Shown: positions 27,543 to 38,194, numbered from the stretch's first letter. The stretch is 64,000 nt of DNA from Shewanella algicola (GCF_014648035.1 NZ_BMQI01000004.1:1-64000), one strand, 5' to 3'. Numbers and translations: made by a program. Notes: generated by a model from the sequence alone, not told the origin.

Positions 27543-28814
27543 TTAGAACTTAGCGTTTGCCCATAACCATACTTTATCTGCATCAACTTTACCGGCACCG
27601 GCATCGCCTGCAGAATAAGAAGCATATTTAACGCCAACGGTGTAATGCTTATCGATTGGTAAACTAAATACCGCGTCTATTTCGTCACCTAAATCGCTAA
27701 CAGTAGCACTTGAATCATCCGCTTCAAAATCATGGTAAACCAGCGCCCATTTACCGCCAGCAACTTTACCGCCAATTGATACATAAGTATCTGCCAAGCC
27801 TTGTGCTGGTGTTGCCAAGAATTGGTCTGCCCAACCATTAAACGCATGCAAAGTCGCTAATGGCGTTGAAAATCCATATTCGCCATCGTCAGAACCCAAT
27901 AGTTCATAACCAAGCTTAACCGTTAAACCACTAAAGCCTACGCCCACTTCGCCAAGCATATAATCTGTAGAATAAGATGTGGTTGCAGTATCAGTATCTT
28001 GTGTGGCGTAATCTACTGTATAAAGTAGTTTTACGTTATCAAAATCTTTAGCACCTGCAAAGCGAATACCATAAGTGTCAATACCATTTTCTACGTTGGT
28101 ATCTTCTTCAAGTAAATAGCCATATGCGCTAAGTTTACCTAATCCTAAATTGTAAGATGCATTAAATACGTGATCTTTTGAATCAATGTCTTTTACTTCT
28201 GCAAAAATACGGTTACGTTTGTAAATGTAACCATAATCAACAGTGAAATCGTTAATAGCATACTGCATGGTTACAGCATCAAAAGTTTGACGGTCTTGAC
28301 GCCAGCCCACATGCCCAATGAAGCGCATATTATCAAGAGCCAAAACTTGACGACCGACTTTAGCTTTAAAACCATCGCGCTTATATTGTAAGAAAGCTTG
28401 GTCTAACTCAGTGGTTTCCGGATCGGCAATCACAGAGTAAGCAGCATTATTACCAATAGCATCATTGTAATCATTTACACCTGCTACACTGCGAGAATCT
28501 TCAAACTCAACCAGCGCGCTTAATCCATAATACTCTGCCGTAGCAAACGTTAAGCGAGTGCGTAAAGTCAACGCATCAGCATCTTTTAACGCATTATCTT
28601 GATCGACAGATTCATAACGTAAATTTAAGTTTACTTGTGCAGTACCCTGAGTAATAGCATCTGCAACTGAATTAACATTTGTGTCTGCGGCATTAGCACT
28701 GCCCATGGTTAATAATAACGAACAAGTTAATGCTGATAGAGCCCATTTTTTGGTCACAGCAGAATTTAGACAAGCCTTATCCGTAACTTGACTAGCAAGC
28801 AATTTATTATTCAT
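27543..28814 (-). CDS. Outer-membrane porin, alginate-export-domain type
   Basis: The 423-residue protein has a long signal peptide cut after GSANA near residue 42 and a beta-barrel pattern of alternating residues, ending in the outer-membrane signature aromatic C-terminus (LWANAKF). The segment TLRTRLTFATAEYYGLSALVEFEDSRSV and GRQVLALDNMRFIGHVGWRQD resemble the alginate-export (AlgE-like) porin family common in Shewanella. Substrate unknown. The symporter gene is convergent and may form a functional uptake pair, but no shared transcript exists. Confidence 0.88.
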   Translation of the reverse strand: MNNKLLASQVTDKACLNSAVTKKWALSALTCSLLLTMGSANAADTNVNSVADAITQGTAQVNLNLRYESVDQDNALKDADALTLRTRLTFATAEYYGLSALVEFEDSRSVAGVNDYNDAIGNNAAYSVIADPETTELDQAFLQYKRDGFKAKVGRQVLALDNMRFIGHVGWRQDRQTFDAVTMQYAINDFTVDYGYIYKRNRIFAEVKDIDSKDHVFNASYNLGLGKLSAYGYLLEEDTNVENGIDTYGIRFAGAKDFDNVKLLYTVDYATQDTDTATTSYSTDYMLGEVGVGFSGLTVKLGYELLGSDDGEYGFSTPLATLHAFNGWADQFLATPAQGLADTYVSIGGKVAGGKWALVYHDFEADDSSATVSDLGDEIDAVFSLPIDKHYTVGVKYASYSAGDAGAGKVDADKVWLWANAKF

Positions 28815-29609
28815 CTCACGTTCCTAATATTATTTTAAGGTAAGTTATCAATCTGCTAAAAATACGTAAAATATATGTTTAGCGCGTTAACTAACCGTCA
28901 CCTTAATGGCTTAATCGTCCAGTTTCCGTGACATATCTTGCATTTTATATACTTGTTCGTCCAAATAGAGGAGACAATTAAAAATATGCGACTTTGACCG
29001 TTTAAATGAGTGCCTTTTCGAACGGCTCAAAATCTAGGGGGATATTACACCGCCATAAAACTATCAACAAAAACGGCAACTTACATACCTACAAAGAGGT
29101 ATATTGGCGAGTAATTTATAAAAAACTGATTTCGGAAGACGTCATCTTTCGGTTAACAACATTACATATAATAGACATAAAAATAAGCTATAAAACCAAT
29201 AATTCAAGCAAATTATTGGCATATTTTACACTGGTTCAATATTTTATTAGACCACATCATGGTTAACATTTTAATAACGAAGTTAATTTTTAATTTTAAA
29301 CCAACAAGCAAATTCAAAAATCAATTTTCATGCGATTGAACATCAATATAACGAATAAAGCATACAAGTTTTGTTAGTACCTTTAATACTATTCAATAAA
29401 ACTCATTCTAATAATATAAAACAATATAGCCACCGCGATAATGTCACAAACACTCTTGATTATAGAATCAAAAACAGCAATATGAATCAGATAGCTATAT
29501 CGACTTCACTGGTAAGATAAAAACAAAAAGCCAACGCTATTACGTTGGCTTTTAACTCCGTTGATAATGTTGATACAACCAATTTATGGCTGTATCGACA
29601 AGATAAACA
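28815..29609. other. 795-bp AT-rich intergenic region between porin and oadB
   Basis: The porin promoter should lie at the left side. I found no CRP-like TGTGA-N6-TCACA site. An 86-codon plus-strand frame (29006-29266) has unremarkable composition and no domain; I do not call it. The right end carries the oad terminator at 29525-29553. The region is long for this otherwise compact genome and could hold a small RNA, which I cannot demonstrate. Confidence 0.5.
29525..29553 (-). terminator. Terminator of the oadGAB operon
   Basis: AAAAAGCCAACG and CGTTGGCTTTT form a long stem around a short loop with T residues on the minus strand, 57 bp past the oadB stop. Confidence 0.9.
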
Positions 29610-30740
29610 TTAGCCTAAAACAGCCAACAATACCCCAGCAGCAACCGCACTTCCGAGCACACCAGCAACGTTTGGCCCCATGGCATGCATCAGTAAAAAG
29701 TTTTGGTCGTTAGACTCTAAACCCACTTTATTCACCACCCTTGCAGCCATTGGCACTGCAGATACACCAGCAGCACCAATCAATGGATTCACCTTGCCAC
29801 CCGATAGCTTACACATTAGCTTAGCCATTAATACACCTGTAGCAGTACCAATACTAAATGCCACAGCACCCAAAACTAGAATACCGAGGGTTTCGATACG
29901 CAAAAACTGCTCTGCAGATAATTTAGAGCCAACAGCTAGCCCGAGGAAAATCGTCACAATGTTGATTAATTCGTTTTGTGCCGTTTTAGACAAACGATCA
30001 ACTACACCAGACTCACGCATTAAGTTACCGAGACAAAACATGCCCACTAACGGTGTGGCTGCAGGTAAAAACAGAATGGTCATACCCAATACCATCAATG
30101 GGAAAATGATTTTCTCTGTTTTGCTAACTTCACGCAGCTGCTCCATTTTAATTTCACGTTCAGCTTTGGTAGTCAGTAGTTTCATTATTGGCGGCTGAAT
30201 TAACGGCACCAATGCCATGTATGAATAAGCAGCAACCGCAATGGCACCCAGCAACTCAGGCGCCAGCTTAGAGGCTAAGAAAATCGCGGTTGGCCCATCT
30301 GCACCACCAATGATGGCAATTGCAGCAGCATCTTGCATACTAAACTCAAACCCAGGCACTAAGTTAAGCCCAATGGCACCCAGTAAGGTTGCAAAAATAC
30401 CAAACTGCGCCGCTGCACCTAACAATAATGTTTTAGGGTTAGCGATCAGGGCTCCAAAATCGGTTAAGGCACCCACGCCCATAAAGATAAGCAGTGGGAA
30501 AATACCGGTTTCAATCCCCACATGATAGGCGTAATAGAGTAAGCCGCCCTCGTCAGTAAAACCCGCGTTCGGAATGTTAGCTAAAATAGCACCAAAGCCG
30601 ATTGGCAGTAATAATAGTGGTTCAAAGCCTTTAGCAATGGCTAAAAACAGCAATAAACAGCCCACGCCCATCATTAATAATTGGCCGCCAGTAAAGTTGG
30701 CAACCCCAGTTTCAGACCAAAAGGCCATTAATCCTTCCAT
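29610..30740 (-). CDS. oadB: Oxaloacetate decarboxylase, beta subunit (Na+ pump)
   Basis: OadB is the membrane subunit that decarboxylates carboxybiotin and pumps Na+ out. The 376-residue protein is strongly hydrophobic with many membrane spans and keeps the [19 protein letters not shown] segment (about 142-160) that carries the conserved Asp for Na+, and [14 protein letters not shown] near the C-terminus. Last gene of the oadGAB operon, with the start 10 bp after the oadA stop. Confidence 0.95.
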   Translation of the reverse strand: MEGLMAFWSETGVANFTGGQLLMMGVGCLLLFLAIAKGFEPLLLLPIGFGAILANIPNAGFTDEGGLLYYAYHVGIETGIFPLLIFMGVGALTDFGALIANPKTLLLGAAAQFGIFATLLGAIGLNLVPGFEFSMQDAAAIAIIGGADGPTAIFLASKLAPELLGAIAVAAYSYMALVPLIQPPIMKLLTTKAEREIKMEQLREVSKTEKIIFPLMVLGMTILFLPAATPLVGMFCLGNLMRESGVVDRLSKTAQNELINIVTIFLGLAVGSKLSAEQFLRIETLGILVLGAVAFSIGTATGVLMAKLMCKLSGGKVNPLIGAAGVSAVPMAARVVNKVGLESNDQNFLLMHAMGPNVAGVLGSAVAAGVLLAVLG

Positions 30741-30749
30741 TTCGACCTC

Positions 30750-32540
30750 TTATGCTAATGCAAGTAATGCTGAACCCACAGTGACACTGTCACCTTGCTT
30801 AACGGCAAGGTTTGCGACAACACCGTCTTGCTGAGCACGAATTTCGGTTTCCATTTTCATTGCTTCAAGAATCATCAACACTTCACCGGCTTTAACCGCT
30901 TGACCATTGTTAACCAGCACCTTAAAGATGTTACCCGACAGAGGCGCAGCCATAGTGCATTTAACTTCACCCGTAGGTGCAGAGGGAGCCGCTGAAACCG
31001 GGGCTGGGCTTGCCGATACAGGTGCTGCGGCTGGAGTAATTTGGCTGATATTGCCGCCTTCGCTGACTTCAACAACAAAGCTTTGGCCTTCAACATTGAC
31101 CGTATAAGTTTGTGGCCCTTTGTCGGCGCTCACTTTTACTTGGAGATCATCGGCACTTGGCACAGGTTCAAATGCATCTGGATTACCGCGATTTTTCAAG
31201 AACTGTAAACCAATTTGGTTAAACAGTGCGTAGGTCATGACGTCGTCATCAGATTCGCTTGCTAACGTAAAACCTTGTTCATTGGCTTTTCCAGCTAATT
31301 CTGTGCGTAATTTATCAAGCTCAGGAGCAATTAAATCAGCTGGGCGACAGGTAATAGGCGCTTCGCCTTTTAATACTCGGGCTTGTAGTTCGGCATTAAC
31401 AGGCGCTGGCGTAGCGCCATACTCACCTTTTAATACCCCTTCGGTCTCTTTGGTCATCGACTTGTAGCGCTCGCCCATTAACACGTTAATCACTGACTGA
31501 GAGCCAACAATTTGTGATGTTGGGGTGACTAAAGGTAAGAACCCGAGATCTTCACGCACCCGTGGAATTTCTTCTAGCACGGCATCCATTTTGTCTGCAG
31601 CGCCCTGCTCTTTTAATTGGTTTTCCATGTTAGTTAACATGCCGCCAGGCACTTGAGCACGTAAAATACGTGAATCAATCCCTTTTAACGCCCCTTCAAA
31701 ACGCACGTACTTTTTACGAACATCACGGAAATAAGCGGCTATCTCTTCAAGCAACACCATGTCATAGCCAGTCGCTCTGTCGGTATCTTCAACCATAGCA
31801 ACAAGCGTTTCAGTGGCGCTGTGACCATAGGTTTGGCTCATTGATGATATCGCGGTATCTAAAACATCGACTCCTGCCTCAATGGCTTTTTGATAGGTTG
31901 CAGTGCTTAAGCCTGTTGTAGCATGGCAATGCATTGAGACCATTAAGTCTGTTTGTGATTTAAGGCGGCTAATCAGTTCAAAAGCTTGCATCGGCTTGAG
32001 TAAGCCAGCCATGTCTTTAATGCATAAAGAATCTGCGCCCATGTCTTCTAAACGTTTAGCCATATCCACCCAGGTATCAATGGTGTGCACGGGGCTTGTG
32101 GTAAATGAAATGGTGCCTTGGGCATGGCCGCCAACGTCCTTAACGGCTTTTACAGCGGTTTCAAGGTTACGCACATCGTTCATTGCATCAAAAATACGGA
32201 AGACGTCCACACCATTGGTATGAGCGCGCTCAACAAAGCGAGTCACGACATCATCAGCGTAATGACGGTAACCTAAAAGATTTTGCCCACGCAATAACAT
32301 TTGCTGTGGGGTATTAGGCATGGCTTTCTTTAATTCACGAATGCGATCCCAAGGATCTTCACCAAGATAACGAATACAAGAGTCAAAGGTCGCTCCGCCC
32401 CAAGACTCTAGAGACCAGAAACCCACTTTGTCTAACAAAGGGGCAATCGGCAACATATCGTCAATACGTAAACGTGTTGCGAGTAATGATTGATGGGCGT
32501 CACGCAGTACGACATCGGTTAATGCTAATGGCTTGCTCAT
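30750..32540 (-). CDS. oadA: Oxaloacetate decarboxylase, alpha subunit (biotin protein)
   Basis: OadA transfers the carboxyl group from oxaloacetate to biotin. From ATG 32540 the protein has 596 residues: a TIM-barrel carboxyltransferase domain (N-terminus [17 protein letters not shown], metal site with HCHATTG), an Ala/Pro-rich linker (about 500-530) and a biotin carrier domain with EAMKM, lysine about 562. GGAG precedes this ATG; the upstream frame extension lacks family similarity. It lies between oadG and oadB, all on one transcript. Confidence 0.95.
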   Translation of the reverse strand: MSKPLALTDVVLRDAHQSLLATRLRIDDMLPIAPLLDKVGFWSLESWGGATFDSCIRYLGEDPWDRIRELKKAMPNTPQQMLLRGQNLLGYRHYADDVVTRFVERAHTNGVDVFRIFDAMNDVRNLETAVKAVKDVGGHAQGTISFTTSPVHTIDTWVDMAKRLEDMGADSLCIKDMAGLLKPMQAFELISRLKSQTDLMVSMHCHATTGLSTATYQKAIEAGVDVLDTAISSMSQTYGHSATETLVAMVEDTDRATGYDMVLLEEIAAYFRDVRKKYVRFEGALKGIDSRILRAQVPGGMLTNMENQLKEQGAADKMDAVLEEIPRVREDLGFLPLVTPTSQIVGSQSVINVLMGERYKSMTKETEGVLKGEYGATPAPVNAELQARVLKGEAPITCRPADLIAPELDKLRTELAGKANEQGFTLASESDDDVMTYALFNQIGLQFLKNRGNPDAFEPVPSADDLQVKVSADKGPQTYTVNVEGQSFVVEVSEGGNISQITPAAAPVSASPAPVSAAPSAPTGEVKCTMAAPLSGNIFKVLVNNGQAVKAGEVLMILEAMKMETEIRAQQDGVVANLAVKQGDSVTVGSALLALA

Positions 32541-32553
32541 AATGACTCCAAAA

Positions 32554-32796
32554 TTATTTTGCGCGGTATTGATGTATCGCAGAGGTGATTGCAGCAACTA
32601 ACTTAGGATCTAAGCGAGTAGCTTCCGCTGTATTAGAAGGTGCTTGCGGTGCGGGAATATCCGCCACCGGTGCAGGAAAAAGCTTTGCGACAATGCCAAT
32701 ACCTACGATTAAGATACTTAAAAAAGTAAACACTAAGCCCATGCCCATTACCATGATGCCCAGCGCATCCGATAATTGCTCAGATATCGATGTCAT
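32554..32796 (-). CDS. oadG: Oxaloacetate decarboxylase, gamma subunit
   Basis: The 80-residue protein has one N-terminal membrane span (about 12-35, [23 protein letters not shown] split here only by family convention), a Pro/Ala-rich linker and a C-terminal helix ([17 protein letters not shown]). This is the OadG layout: it joins alpha and beta subunits. First gene of oadGAB, 13 bp before oadA. Confidence 0.93.
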   Translation of the reverse strand: MTSISEQLSDALGIMVMGMGLVFTFLSILIVGIGIVAKLFPAPVADIPAPQAPSNTAEATRLDPKLVAAITSAIHQYRAK

Positions 32797-33580
32797 GTTT
32801 CCTCACTTTTTATCAAACAATTAAAATCAGCTGATTTGATTAATATATTTAAAATCAATACCCTATAGAGACTTACCCCACAGTTCAATCTCAAAAAGCA
32901 ATCTCACATTGACTCAAACATTAACGGCAAGCTAATTAAGCAAGCATAAATATTCATATCAAACGTCATTCAACATCGTGGTTTATCTGTGTAAAACGGC
33001 TTATTTAAACACGTTAAACTCAAAATCTTGTCACAAAATATAAACAAAAAATGGTTACAATACTATCCCTTTGTAAATTGGTCTTACCAAATAAAATGCT
33101 CAACCTCAGCACGAGTTAGTAAAGTTCAAAATAAGCATCTAAAAAATGAAGATTCAATAATATTTAAGCCGTTTTTTAACGATATATAATAAAATCGTTA
33201 AAATTAACGATTAAGCAACATGATAAAATAGTGCAAATAAATCATCGCCCTAAACAAAATACGTTTATTTACTCACTTTATATGAATATAAATACACCCC
33301 CAATCATATATTGCCCCTTTTTAGACATAGATATCGATAACCAATCTCACTCTTTAACTTTCTAGTGATAAAAATTACCATGATCGACCATTAAGCTTAC
33401 CAGCCAGGCTAAAAGCCATGACAAATAGCAGCTGAACTTGTAGACGTTTAAAGTGGCTAAGTAGATGCAGCTAATGGCTAACGCAGAATTAACCACGTTG
33501 ACGGTGCTAGGTCTACTGATAGCGAGGAATATAGCGAATATTAATATCCGCGCTGCGGTTCTGAGTTAACGACAGAGGGT

Positions 33581-33723
33581 TAATGAAAGTAAATCAAAGG
33601 CTGTGAGGCTACGACAGTGGGTTAAAGTCTGTGGATTAAAGTCTGTGAGTTAGCGTCTGTGGATTAACGTTTGCGAATTAATGGAAGTAAATCAAAGACT
33701 GTGAGGCTACGACAGTGGGTTAA
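33581..33723. repeat. 45-bp direct repeats bracketing four 14-bp tandem units
   Basis: A 45-bp sequence at 33581-33625 recurs at 33679-33723 with only two differences. Between them lie four head-to-tail 14-bp units at 33626-33639, 33640-33653, 33654-33667 and 33668-33681, of the form AGTCTGTGGATTAA with a few changes; the last unit overlaps the second long repeat by three bases. Related GTTAA-rich words continue on both sides. The array lies just past the tRNA terminator. Confidence 0.85.
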
Positions 33724-33763
33724 CAGCTGTAGATTAATTAATGCGGTTCTACATTTTGTCCAT

Positions 33764-33798
33764 AAAAAAACGCCCTGTTATCATACAGGGCGTTTTTA
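33764..33798 (-). terminator. Terminator of the tRNA operon
   Basis: AACGCCCTG and CAGGGCGTT form a 9-bp stem with an 8-base loop and a T-run on the minus strand, 4 bp past the last tRNA gene. Confidence 0.92.
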
Positions 33799-33801
33799 TT
33801 A

Positions 33802-33878
33802 TGGTGCGCGTGGGAGGATTCGAACCTCCGACCGCCTGGTTCGTAGCCAGGTACTCTATCCAGCTGAGCTACACGCGC
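33802..33878 (-). tRNA. tRNA-Arg (anticodon ACG), copy 1
   Basis: A full cloverleaf of 77 bases including the encoded CCA. The acceptor pairs GCGCGTG with CACGCGC and the anticodon loop reads CTACGAA, giving anticodon ACG (read as ICG). It is the last gene of the six-tRNA operon, followed directly by the terminator. Identical to copies 2 and 3. Confidence 0.97.
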
Positions 33879-33945
33879 AAAATCGGTACAACATGCCATT
33901 CAATATTTATTGTTAACCATTATAGCTAATAAATAAAATAATGAA

Positions 33946-34037
33946 TGGCGGAGAAGGAGGGATTCGAACCCTCGATGGGATTTAAAGCCCATACTCCCTT
34001 AGCAGGGGAGCGCCTTCGGCCACTCGGCCACCTCTCC
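33946..34037 (-). tRNA. tRNA-Ser (anticodon GCT), copy 1
   Basis: 92 bases with the long variable arm of class II tRNAs, TTCGAATCC T-loop and encoded CCA. The anticodon loop CTGCTAA gives GCT, which reads AGC/AGT codons. Identical to copy 2 at 34352. Confidence 0.97.
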
Positions 34038-34044
34038 GCAAAAT

Positions 34045-34121
34045 TGGTGCGCGTGGGAGGATTCGAACCTCCGACCGCCTGGTTCGTAGCCAGGTACTCT
34101 ATCCAGCTGAGCTACACGCGC
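34045..34121 (-). tRNA. tRNA-Arg (anticodon ACG), copy 2
   Basis: 77 bases including CCA, identical to copies 1 and 3, with acceptor GCGCGTG/CACGCGC and anticodon ACG. It lies 7 bp from the serine gene. Confidence 0.97.
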
Positions 34122-34148
34122 GAAATTTGGGTTTTGGTGCAATATGAA

Positions 34149-34225
34149 TGGTGCGCGTGGGAGGATTCGAACCTCCGACCGCCTGGTTCGTAGCCAGGTA
34201 CTCTATCCAGCTGAGCTACACGCGC
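34149..34225 (-). tRNA. tRNA-Arg (anticodon ACG), copy 3
   Basis: 77 bases including CCA, same sequence as copies 1 and 2, anticodon ACG. Spaced 27 bp from copy 2 and 27 bp from copy 4. Confidence 0.97.
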
Positions 34226-34252
34226 GTTCATATTTATCACATCAATAGTAAA

Positions 34253-34329
34253 TGGTGCGGATGGGAGGATTCGAACCTCCGACCGCCTGGTTCGTAGCCA
34301 GGTACTCTATCCAGCTGAGCTACATCCGC
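34253..34329 (-). tRNA. tRNA-Arg (anticodon ACG), copy 4, variant acceptor stem
   Basis: 77 bases including CCA, anticodon ACG. The body equals the other copies, but the acceptor is GCGGATG/CATCCGC: two adjacent base pairs (positions 4 and 5) differ and both changes are compensated on the other strand, so the stem is kept. Confidence 0.97.
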
Positions 34330-34351
34330 ATCGTTTAACTATTGTAAGAAA

Positions 34352-34443
34352 TGGCGGAGAAGGAGGGATTCGAACCCTCGATGGGATTTAAAGCCCATAC
34401 TCCCTTAGCAGGGGAGCGCCTTCGGCCACTCGGCCACCTCTCC
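34352..34443 (-). tRNA. tRNA-Ser (anticodon GCT), copy 2
   Basis: 92 bases with long variable arm, anticodon GCT, encoded CCA; identical to copy 1. It is the first gene of the operon, directly after the promoter. Confidence 0.97.
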
Positions 34444-34458
34444 GTTTTCTTGGCGCAC

Positions 34459-34486
34459 ATATTACTGTTTGACGAAAATAAGTCAA
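34459..34486 (-). promoter_or_regulatory. Promoter of the tRNA operon
   Basis: On the minus strand TTGACT (34486-34481) and TAATAT (34464-34459) are separated by 16 bp and followed by the GC-rich stretch GTGCGCC, as expected for a stringently controlled stable-RNA promoter. It lies about 15 bp ahead of the first tRNA. Confidence 0.75.
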
Positions 34487-34641
34487 ACCCTTTTTAGGAA
34501 ACCTAACTTCATTTGGACTGTTTTTAATCACATTGGAGATAATAGCTTCAAATACTCATGAAAACTGTATTCTTTTTCGCGAATATTATTTTAAAAAATG
34601 ATTTTGAAAGACTTTTTAAAAACGGCCTTTTACCCAAAAAC

Positions 34642-34666
34642 AAAAAAGCCAGCAAATGCTGACTTA
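34642..34666 (-). terminator. Terminator of csrA
   Basis: On the minus strand AAGTCAGC pairs with GCTGGCTT (one G-T) around ATTT and is followed by TTTTTTG, about 27 bp past the csrA stop. Confidence 0.85.
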
Positions 34667-34692
34667 GTTTATATCGGACAAATATGCCGAAA

Positions 34693-34890
34693 TTAGTAGT
34701 TTCCACCTTCAGAAGGTGAACCTGACTTCTCAGACTGAATACGTTGGTAGATCTCTTCACGGTGAACAGACACTTCTTTTGGTGCATTAACACCAATACG
34801 TACCTGGTTACCTTTAACACCTAAAACCGTAACGGTGACTTCATCACCAATCATTAATGTTTCGCCTACACGACGAGTCAAAATTAGCAT
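34693..34890 (-). CDS. csrA: Carbon storage regulator
   Basis: CsrA is a small dimeric RNA-binding protein that blocks or stabilises mRNAs by binding GGA motifs. The 65-residue product has the invariant start [20 protein letters not shown] and the EEIYQRIQ helix. AGGAGC stands just before ATG 34890. It lies between alaS and the tRNA-Ser/Arg operon, the usual gammaproteobacterial place. BarA, encoded at 57017 here, acts through UvrY and Csr RNAs to counter CsrA; the RNAs are not seen in the window. Confidence 0.98.
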   Translation of the reverse strand: MLILTRRVGETLMIGDEVTVTVLGVKGNQVRIGVNAPKEVSVHREEIYQRIQSEKSGSPSEGGNY

Positions 34891-35315
34891 TCGGTTGCTC
34901 CTTTAGTTCAATCTGCATAACACGCTTTGTCCGTAATATGCGTTCATTATAATGTCTGCACTTAATAAAATCATAGTATCTATTTCAAAATACGTCGGTT
35001 TATAAGGCATTATCTATTCGGAAAACTTAAAATCTTGGCGATAAACCATTTATTCATACATGACGACTTAAAATAGGCCGCATTTATCATCACGTCGTTA
35101 AATCAATCTAAACAGTAAAATCAAACGCAAAACATCCGATATAACACTGGAGTCTAAAGACGCTAAATTAACACTAATGCAAAGCTCAACAAACTCTTCT
35201 ACCGCTAGCTAGTCACTTCACTATGCCAAATCTACTGTTCGCACTCAAGTTATAAAGTTGAATATCATAGACTTTATAACTTAAGTGTCGACTAAATCAT
35301 GAAATCATGAATAAA
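34891..35315. other. 425-bp region between alaS and csrA
   Basis: It holds the csrA promoter region and, close to alaS, a large hairpin at 35242-35287. The rest is AT-rich with no open frame of note. I could not select one csrA promoter with confidence. Confidence 0.5.
35242..35287. repeat. 17-bp inverted repeat downstream of alaS
   Basis: CACTCAAGTTATAAAGT at 35242-35258 pairs with ACTTTATAACTTAAGTG at 35271-35287 with one wobble position and a 12-base loop. It lies 29 bp past the alaS stop. There is no T-run on the minus strand, so it may be a non-standard terminator or a protein-binding palindrome. Confidence 0.65.
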
Positions 35316-37940
35316 TTAGCTCAAGCGCTCAGAAACCCATGGTTCAACAGATGCTAATGCAGCGGCTAGATTTTCAGGTTGAGTACCGCCAGCTTGCGCC
35401 ATATCAGGACGTCCACCACCTTTACCACCCACCTGCTGAGCAACCATTGCAACTAACTCACCCGCTTTAACTTGCTTAGTTAAGTCATTGCTCACACCTG
35501 CAATCAGGTTTACTTTACCGTCTCTCGCGGTGCCAAGCACAATAATGGCTGATTTAAGCTTTTGCTTTAACTCATCTTGTAAACCGCGAAGTGAACCAGG
35601 GTCTACACCTTCCATCATTTTAACTAGCACTTTCACGCCATTCACATCAATAGCATCACCGGCCATATCTGCACTTGCTGCAGCGGCTAACTTATCTTTA
35701 AGTTGCGATAAGTCTTTCTCAAGCTGTTTCACTTTATCAAGCTGAGCCTTTAACTTAACCACCACTGATGCGTTGTCAGATTTGAGTAACTGCGCAGCTT
35801 CATCTAGCATAGCTTGTTGCTCGGCAACATAACTCATTGCCGCAGCACCGGTAACCGCTTCAATACGGCGAACGCCGGCAGCAATACCGCCTTCTGATGT
35901 GATTTTAAATAATCCAATATCACCTGTGCGGCCAACATGAGTACCACCACACAGCTCGATAGAGAAATCGCCCATTGTGACTACGCGGACTTGATCATCG
36001 TACTTTTCACCAAATAGCGCCATTGCACCCTTTTCTTTGGCTTCATCAATGGCCATTTCAGCCGTTTTCAACTGATGGTTACGACGAATTTGAGTATTAA
36101 CAAGATCTTCAATCGTTTTTAGCTCAGATGGCTTAACGGCTTCAAAGTGTGAAAAGTCAAATCGTAAACGCTCTGGATTCACTAATGAGCCCTTTTGCGT
36201 CACGTGAGAGCCTAATACCTGACGCAGTGCAGCGTGCAATAAGTGAGTCACAGAATGGTTTAATTGAGTGCGGTGACGTAATTTTTTATCCACTTGCGCA
36301 GATAAGCTTTGGCCGACAACTAATTTTCCTTGAGCTAATTCGCCTTGATGACCGGTAGCTTGACCAAATTTTTGAGTGTCGTTAACAGTAAATTCAATAC
36401 CTTGTGTGCTTAACACACCTTTGTCACCAACCTGCCCGCCTGACTCAGCATAAAATGGGGTATTGGCTAACACAACAATGGCTTTTTGACCCGCGTCGAC
36501 GCTTTCTACCGCGTTGCCATCAACATATAACCCAGTCACAGTCGACTCACCTGTTAACTCGCTATATCCACAAAATTGGGTTTCAGCATCAATGATTAAA
36601 TTGCTGTTGTAATCTGCACCAAAGTTACCAGCAGCTTGTGCACGGCTTCTTTGTTCGGCCATTGCGGCTTCAAAACCTGCTTCATCAACATTAATGTCAC
36701 GTTCACGACAAACATCAGCGGTTAAATCAACAGGGAAACCATAAGTGTCATACAGTTTAAAGACGGTTTCACCGTCTAAGGTGTCGCCTTTAAGACCGTT
36801 TAACGCGCCATCTAGAATAACCAAACCACGCTCAAGGGTGCGGGCAAATTGCTCCTCTTCGGCTTTTAATGCTTTTTCAACGATAGCTTGCATGGCTTTT
36901 AAGCCGTTAGCAGCATCGCCCATCACACTAATGAGCGTCGGCACTAACTTATAGAAAAATGCATCGTTAGCACCTAACTTATTACCATGACGTACTGCGC
37001 GGCGAATAATACGACGTAGTACATATCCGCGACCTTCATTTGATGGCATAACACCATCTGCAACCAAAAAAGCACATGAACGAATATGGTCAGCAATAAC
37101 GCGTAGTGATTTATTTTCTAAATCAGATACGCCAATAATCTCTGCAGCTTTAGCAATTAATTGCTTAAAGATATCGATCTCGTAGTTTGAATGTACACCT
37201 TGCATAATGGCAGCAATACGCTCAATCCCCATACCGGTATCCACAGAAGGCTTAGGTAAAGGCAACATTTCTCCGTCAGCTTGACGGTTATATTGCATAA
37301 ATACGATGTTCCAAATTTCAATAAAACGATCGCCATCTTCTTCAGGAGTACCAGGGCGGCCTCCCCAAATGTGATCGCCATGATCATAGAAAATTTCACT
37401 ACATGGACCACAAGGACCGGTATCACCCATCTGCCAGAAGTTATCTGATGCGTAAGCAGCACCTTTATTGTCACCAATTCGGATCATGTTCTCAGGAGCA
37501 ATACCAATTTTTTGAGTCCAGATATCATACGCTTCATCGTCTGTTTCATAGATAGTGACGCATAGACGCTCTTTTGGCAGTTTTAGAGTTTCAGTTAAAA
37601 AGGTCCATGCAAAACGAATGGCGTCTTCTTTAAAGTAATCACCAAAACTGAAATTACCTAGCATTTCAAAAAAAGTGTGGTGACGTGCAGTATAGCCCAC
37701 GTTATCTAAGTCATTGTGCTTACCACCTGCACGTACACAACGCTGAGATGTGGTTGCGCGTGTGTAATTACGCTTGTCCATTCCTAGGAACACATCTTTA
37801 AACTGGTTCATACCCGCATTGGTAAATAACAGTGTTGGGTCGTTAGTGGGAACGAGTGAGCTGCTATCAACAACCTGATGTCCGTTATCTTCAAAATACT
37901 TTAAAAAAGCACTTCTTAACTCTGCTGTAGTCTGAAACAT
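35316..37940 (-). CDS. alaS: Alanyl-tRNA synthetase
   Basis: AlaRS charges tRNA-Ala. From ATG 37940 the protein has 874 residues, the normal length: N-terminal catalytic domain starting [15 protein letters not shown], motif 3-like [15 protein letters not shown], the editing domain with the [12 protein letters not shown] zinc site and [11 protein letters not shown], and the C-terminal DHHA1-type domain ending [15 protein letters not shown]. An open frame extends 39 codons further upstream but has no AlaRS similarity, and AGGGCGA precedes ATG 37940. Confidence 0.97.
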   Translation of the reverse strand: MFQTTAELRSAFLKYFEDNGHQVVDSSSLVPTNDPTLLFTNAGMNQFKDVFLGMDKRNYTRATTSQRCVRAGGKHNDLDNVGYTARHHTFFEMLGNFSFGDYFKEDAIRFAWTFLTETLKLPKERLCVTIYETDDEAYDIWTQKIGIAPENMIRIGDNKGAAYASDNFWQMGDTGPCGPCSEIFYDHGDHIWGGRPGTPEEDGDRFIEIWNIVFMQYNRQADGEMLPLPKPSVDTGMGIERIAAIMQGVHSNYEIDIFKQLIAKAAEIIGVSDLENKSLRVIADHIRSCAFLVADGVMPSNEGRGYVLRRIIRRAVRHGNKLGANDAFFYKLVPTLISVMGDAANGLKAMQAIVEKALKAEEEQFARTLERGLVILDGALNGLKGDTLDGETVFKLYDTYGFPVDLTADVCRERDINVDEAGFEAAMAEQRSRAQAAGNFGADYNSNLIIDAETQFCGYSELTGESTVTGLYVDGNAVESVDAGQKAIVVLANTPFYAESGGQVGDKGVLSTQGIEFTVNDTQKFGQATGHQGELAQGKLVVGQSLSAQVDKKLRHRTQLNHSVTHLLHAALRQVLGSHVTQKGSLVNPERLRFDFSHFEAVKPSELKTIEDLVNTQIRRNHQLKTAEMAIDEAKEKGAMALFGEKYDDQVRVVTMGDFSIELCGGTHVGRTGDIGLFKITSEGGIAAGVRRIEAVTGAAAMSYVAEQQAMLDEAAQLLKSDNASVVVKLKAQLDKVKQLEKDLSQLKDKLAAAASADMAGDAIDVNGVKVLVKMMEGVDPGSLRGLQDELKQKLKSAIIVLGTARDGKVNLIAGVSNDLTKQVKAGELVAMVAQQVGGKGGGRPDMAQAGGTQPENLAAALASVEPWVSERLS

Positions 37941-38156
37941 GAAATCGCCCTGAAATAGAAGAATACAAAAATACCCAGCTTGACACGCAAGCCAGTAAAT
38001 GAAGGCATTATATACTGAATTTAAGGGAATAAGCGAGACGAGTAAACCGATTATCATCTGAGCAAAAAACGATAATTACTCAATAGTTTTATCGCATAAA
38101 TGCCGCAATAACGCGGTTATTAGCATCGACCATGGTGTTAAGAAGGATTATTGGAC

Positions 38157-38170
38157 ATGACTTGAGTCAT
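38157..38170. promoter_or_regulatory. Short palindrome upstream of alaS
   Basis: ATGACT-TG-AGTCAT is an inverted repeat with a 2-bp spacer between decayed recX and alaS. AlaS of E. coli is known to bind a palindrome at its own promoter, but this site lies about 217 bp upstream of the start codon and a role is unproven. Confidence 0.3.
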
Positions 38171-38194
38171 CTTAAGGCGTTAGCGCTTTAAATC

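Larger units (their letters stand above)
32797..33801. other. 1005-bp gene-free region between oadG and the tRNA cluster
   Basis: The first 600 bp are very AT-rich with no credible frame and should carry the oad promoter. From about 33560 to 33740 the composition changes to a repeat-rich stretch, listed separately, followed by the tRNA terminator. No ribosome binding site or recognised RNA gene is seen. Confidence 0.6.

Noticed and set aside
29006..29266. 86-codon plus-strand frame upstream of the porin gene
   Set aside because: AT-driven composition, no clear ribosome binding site and no domain.
33581..33723. CRISPR array
   Set aside because: Units are directly adjacent without unique spacers, and no cas genes are present in the window.
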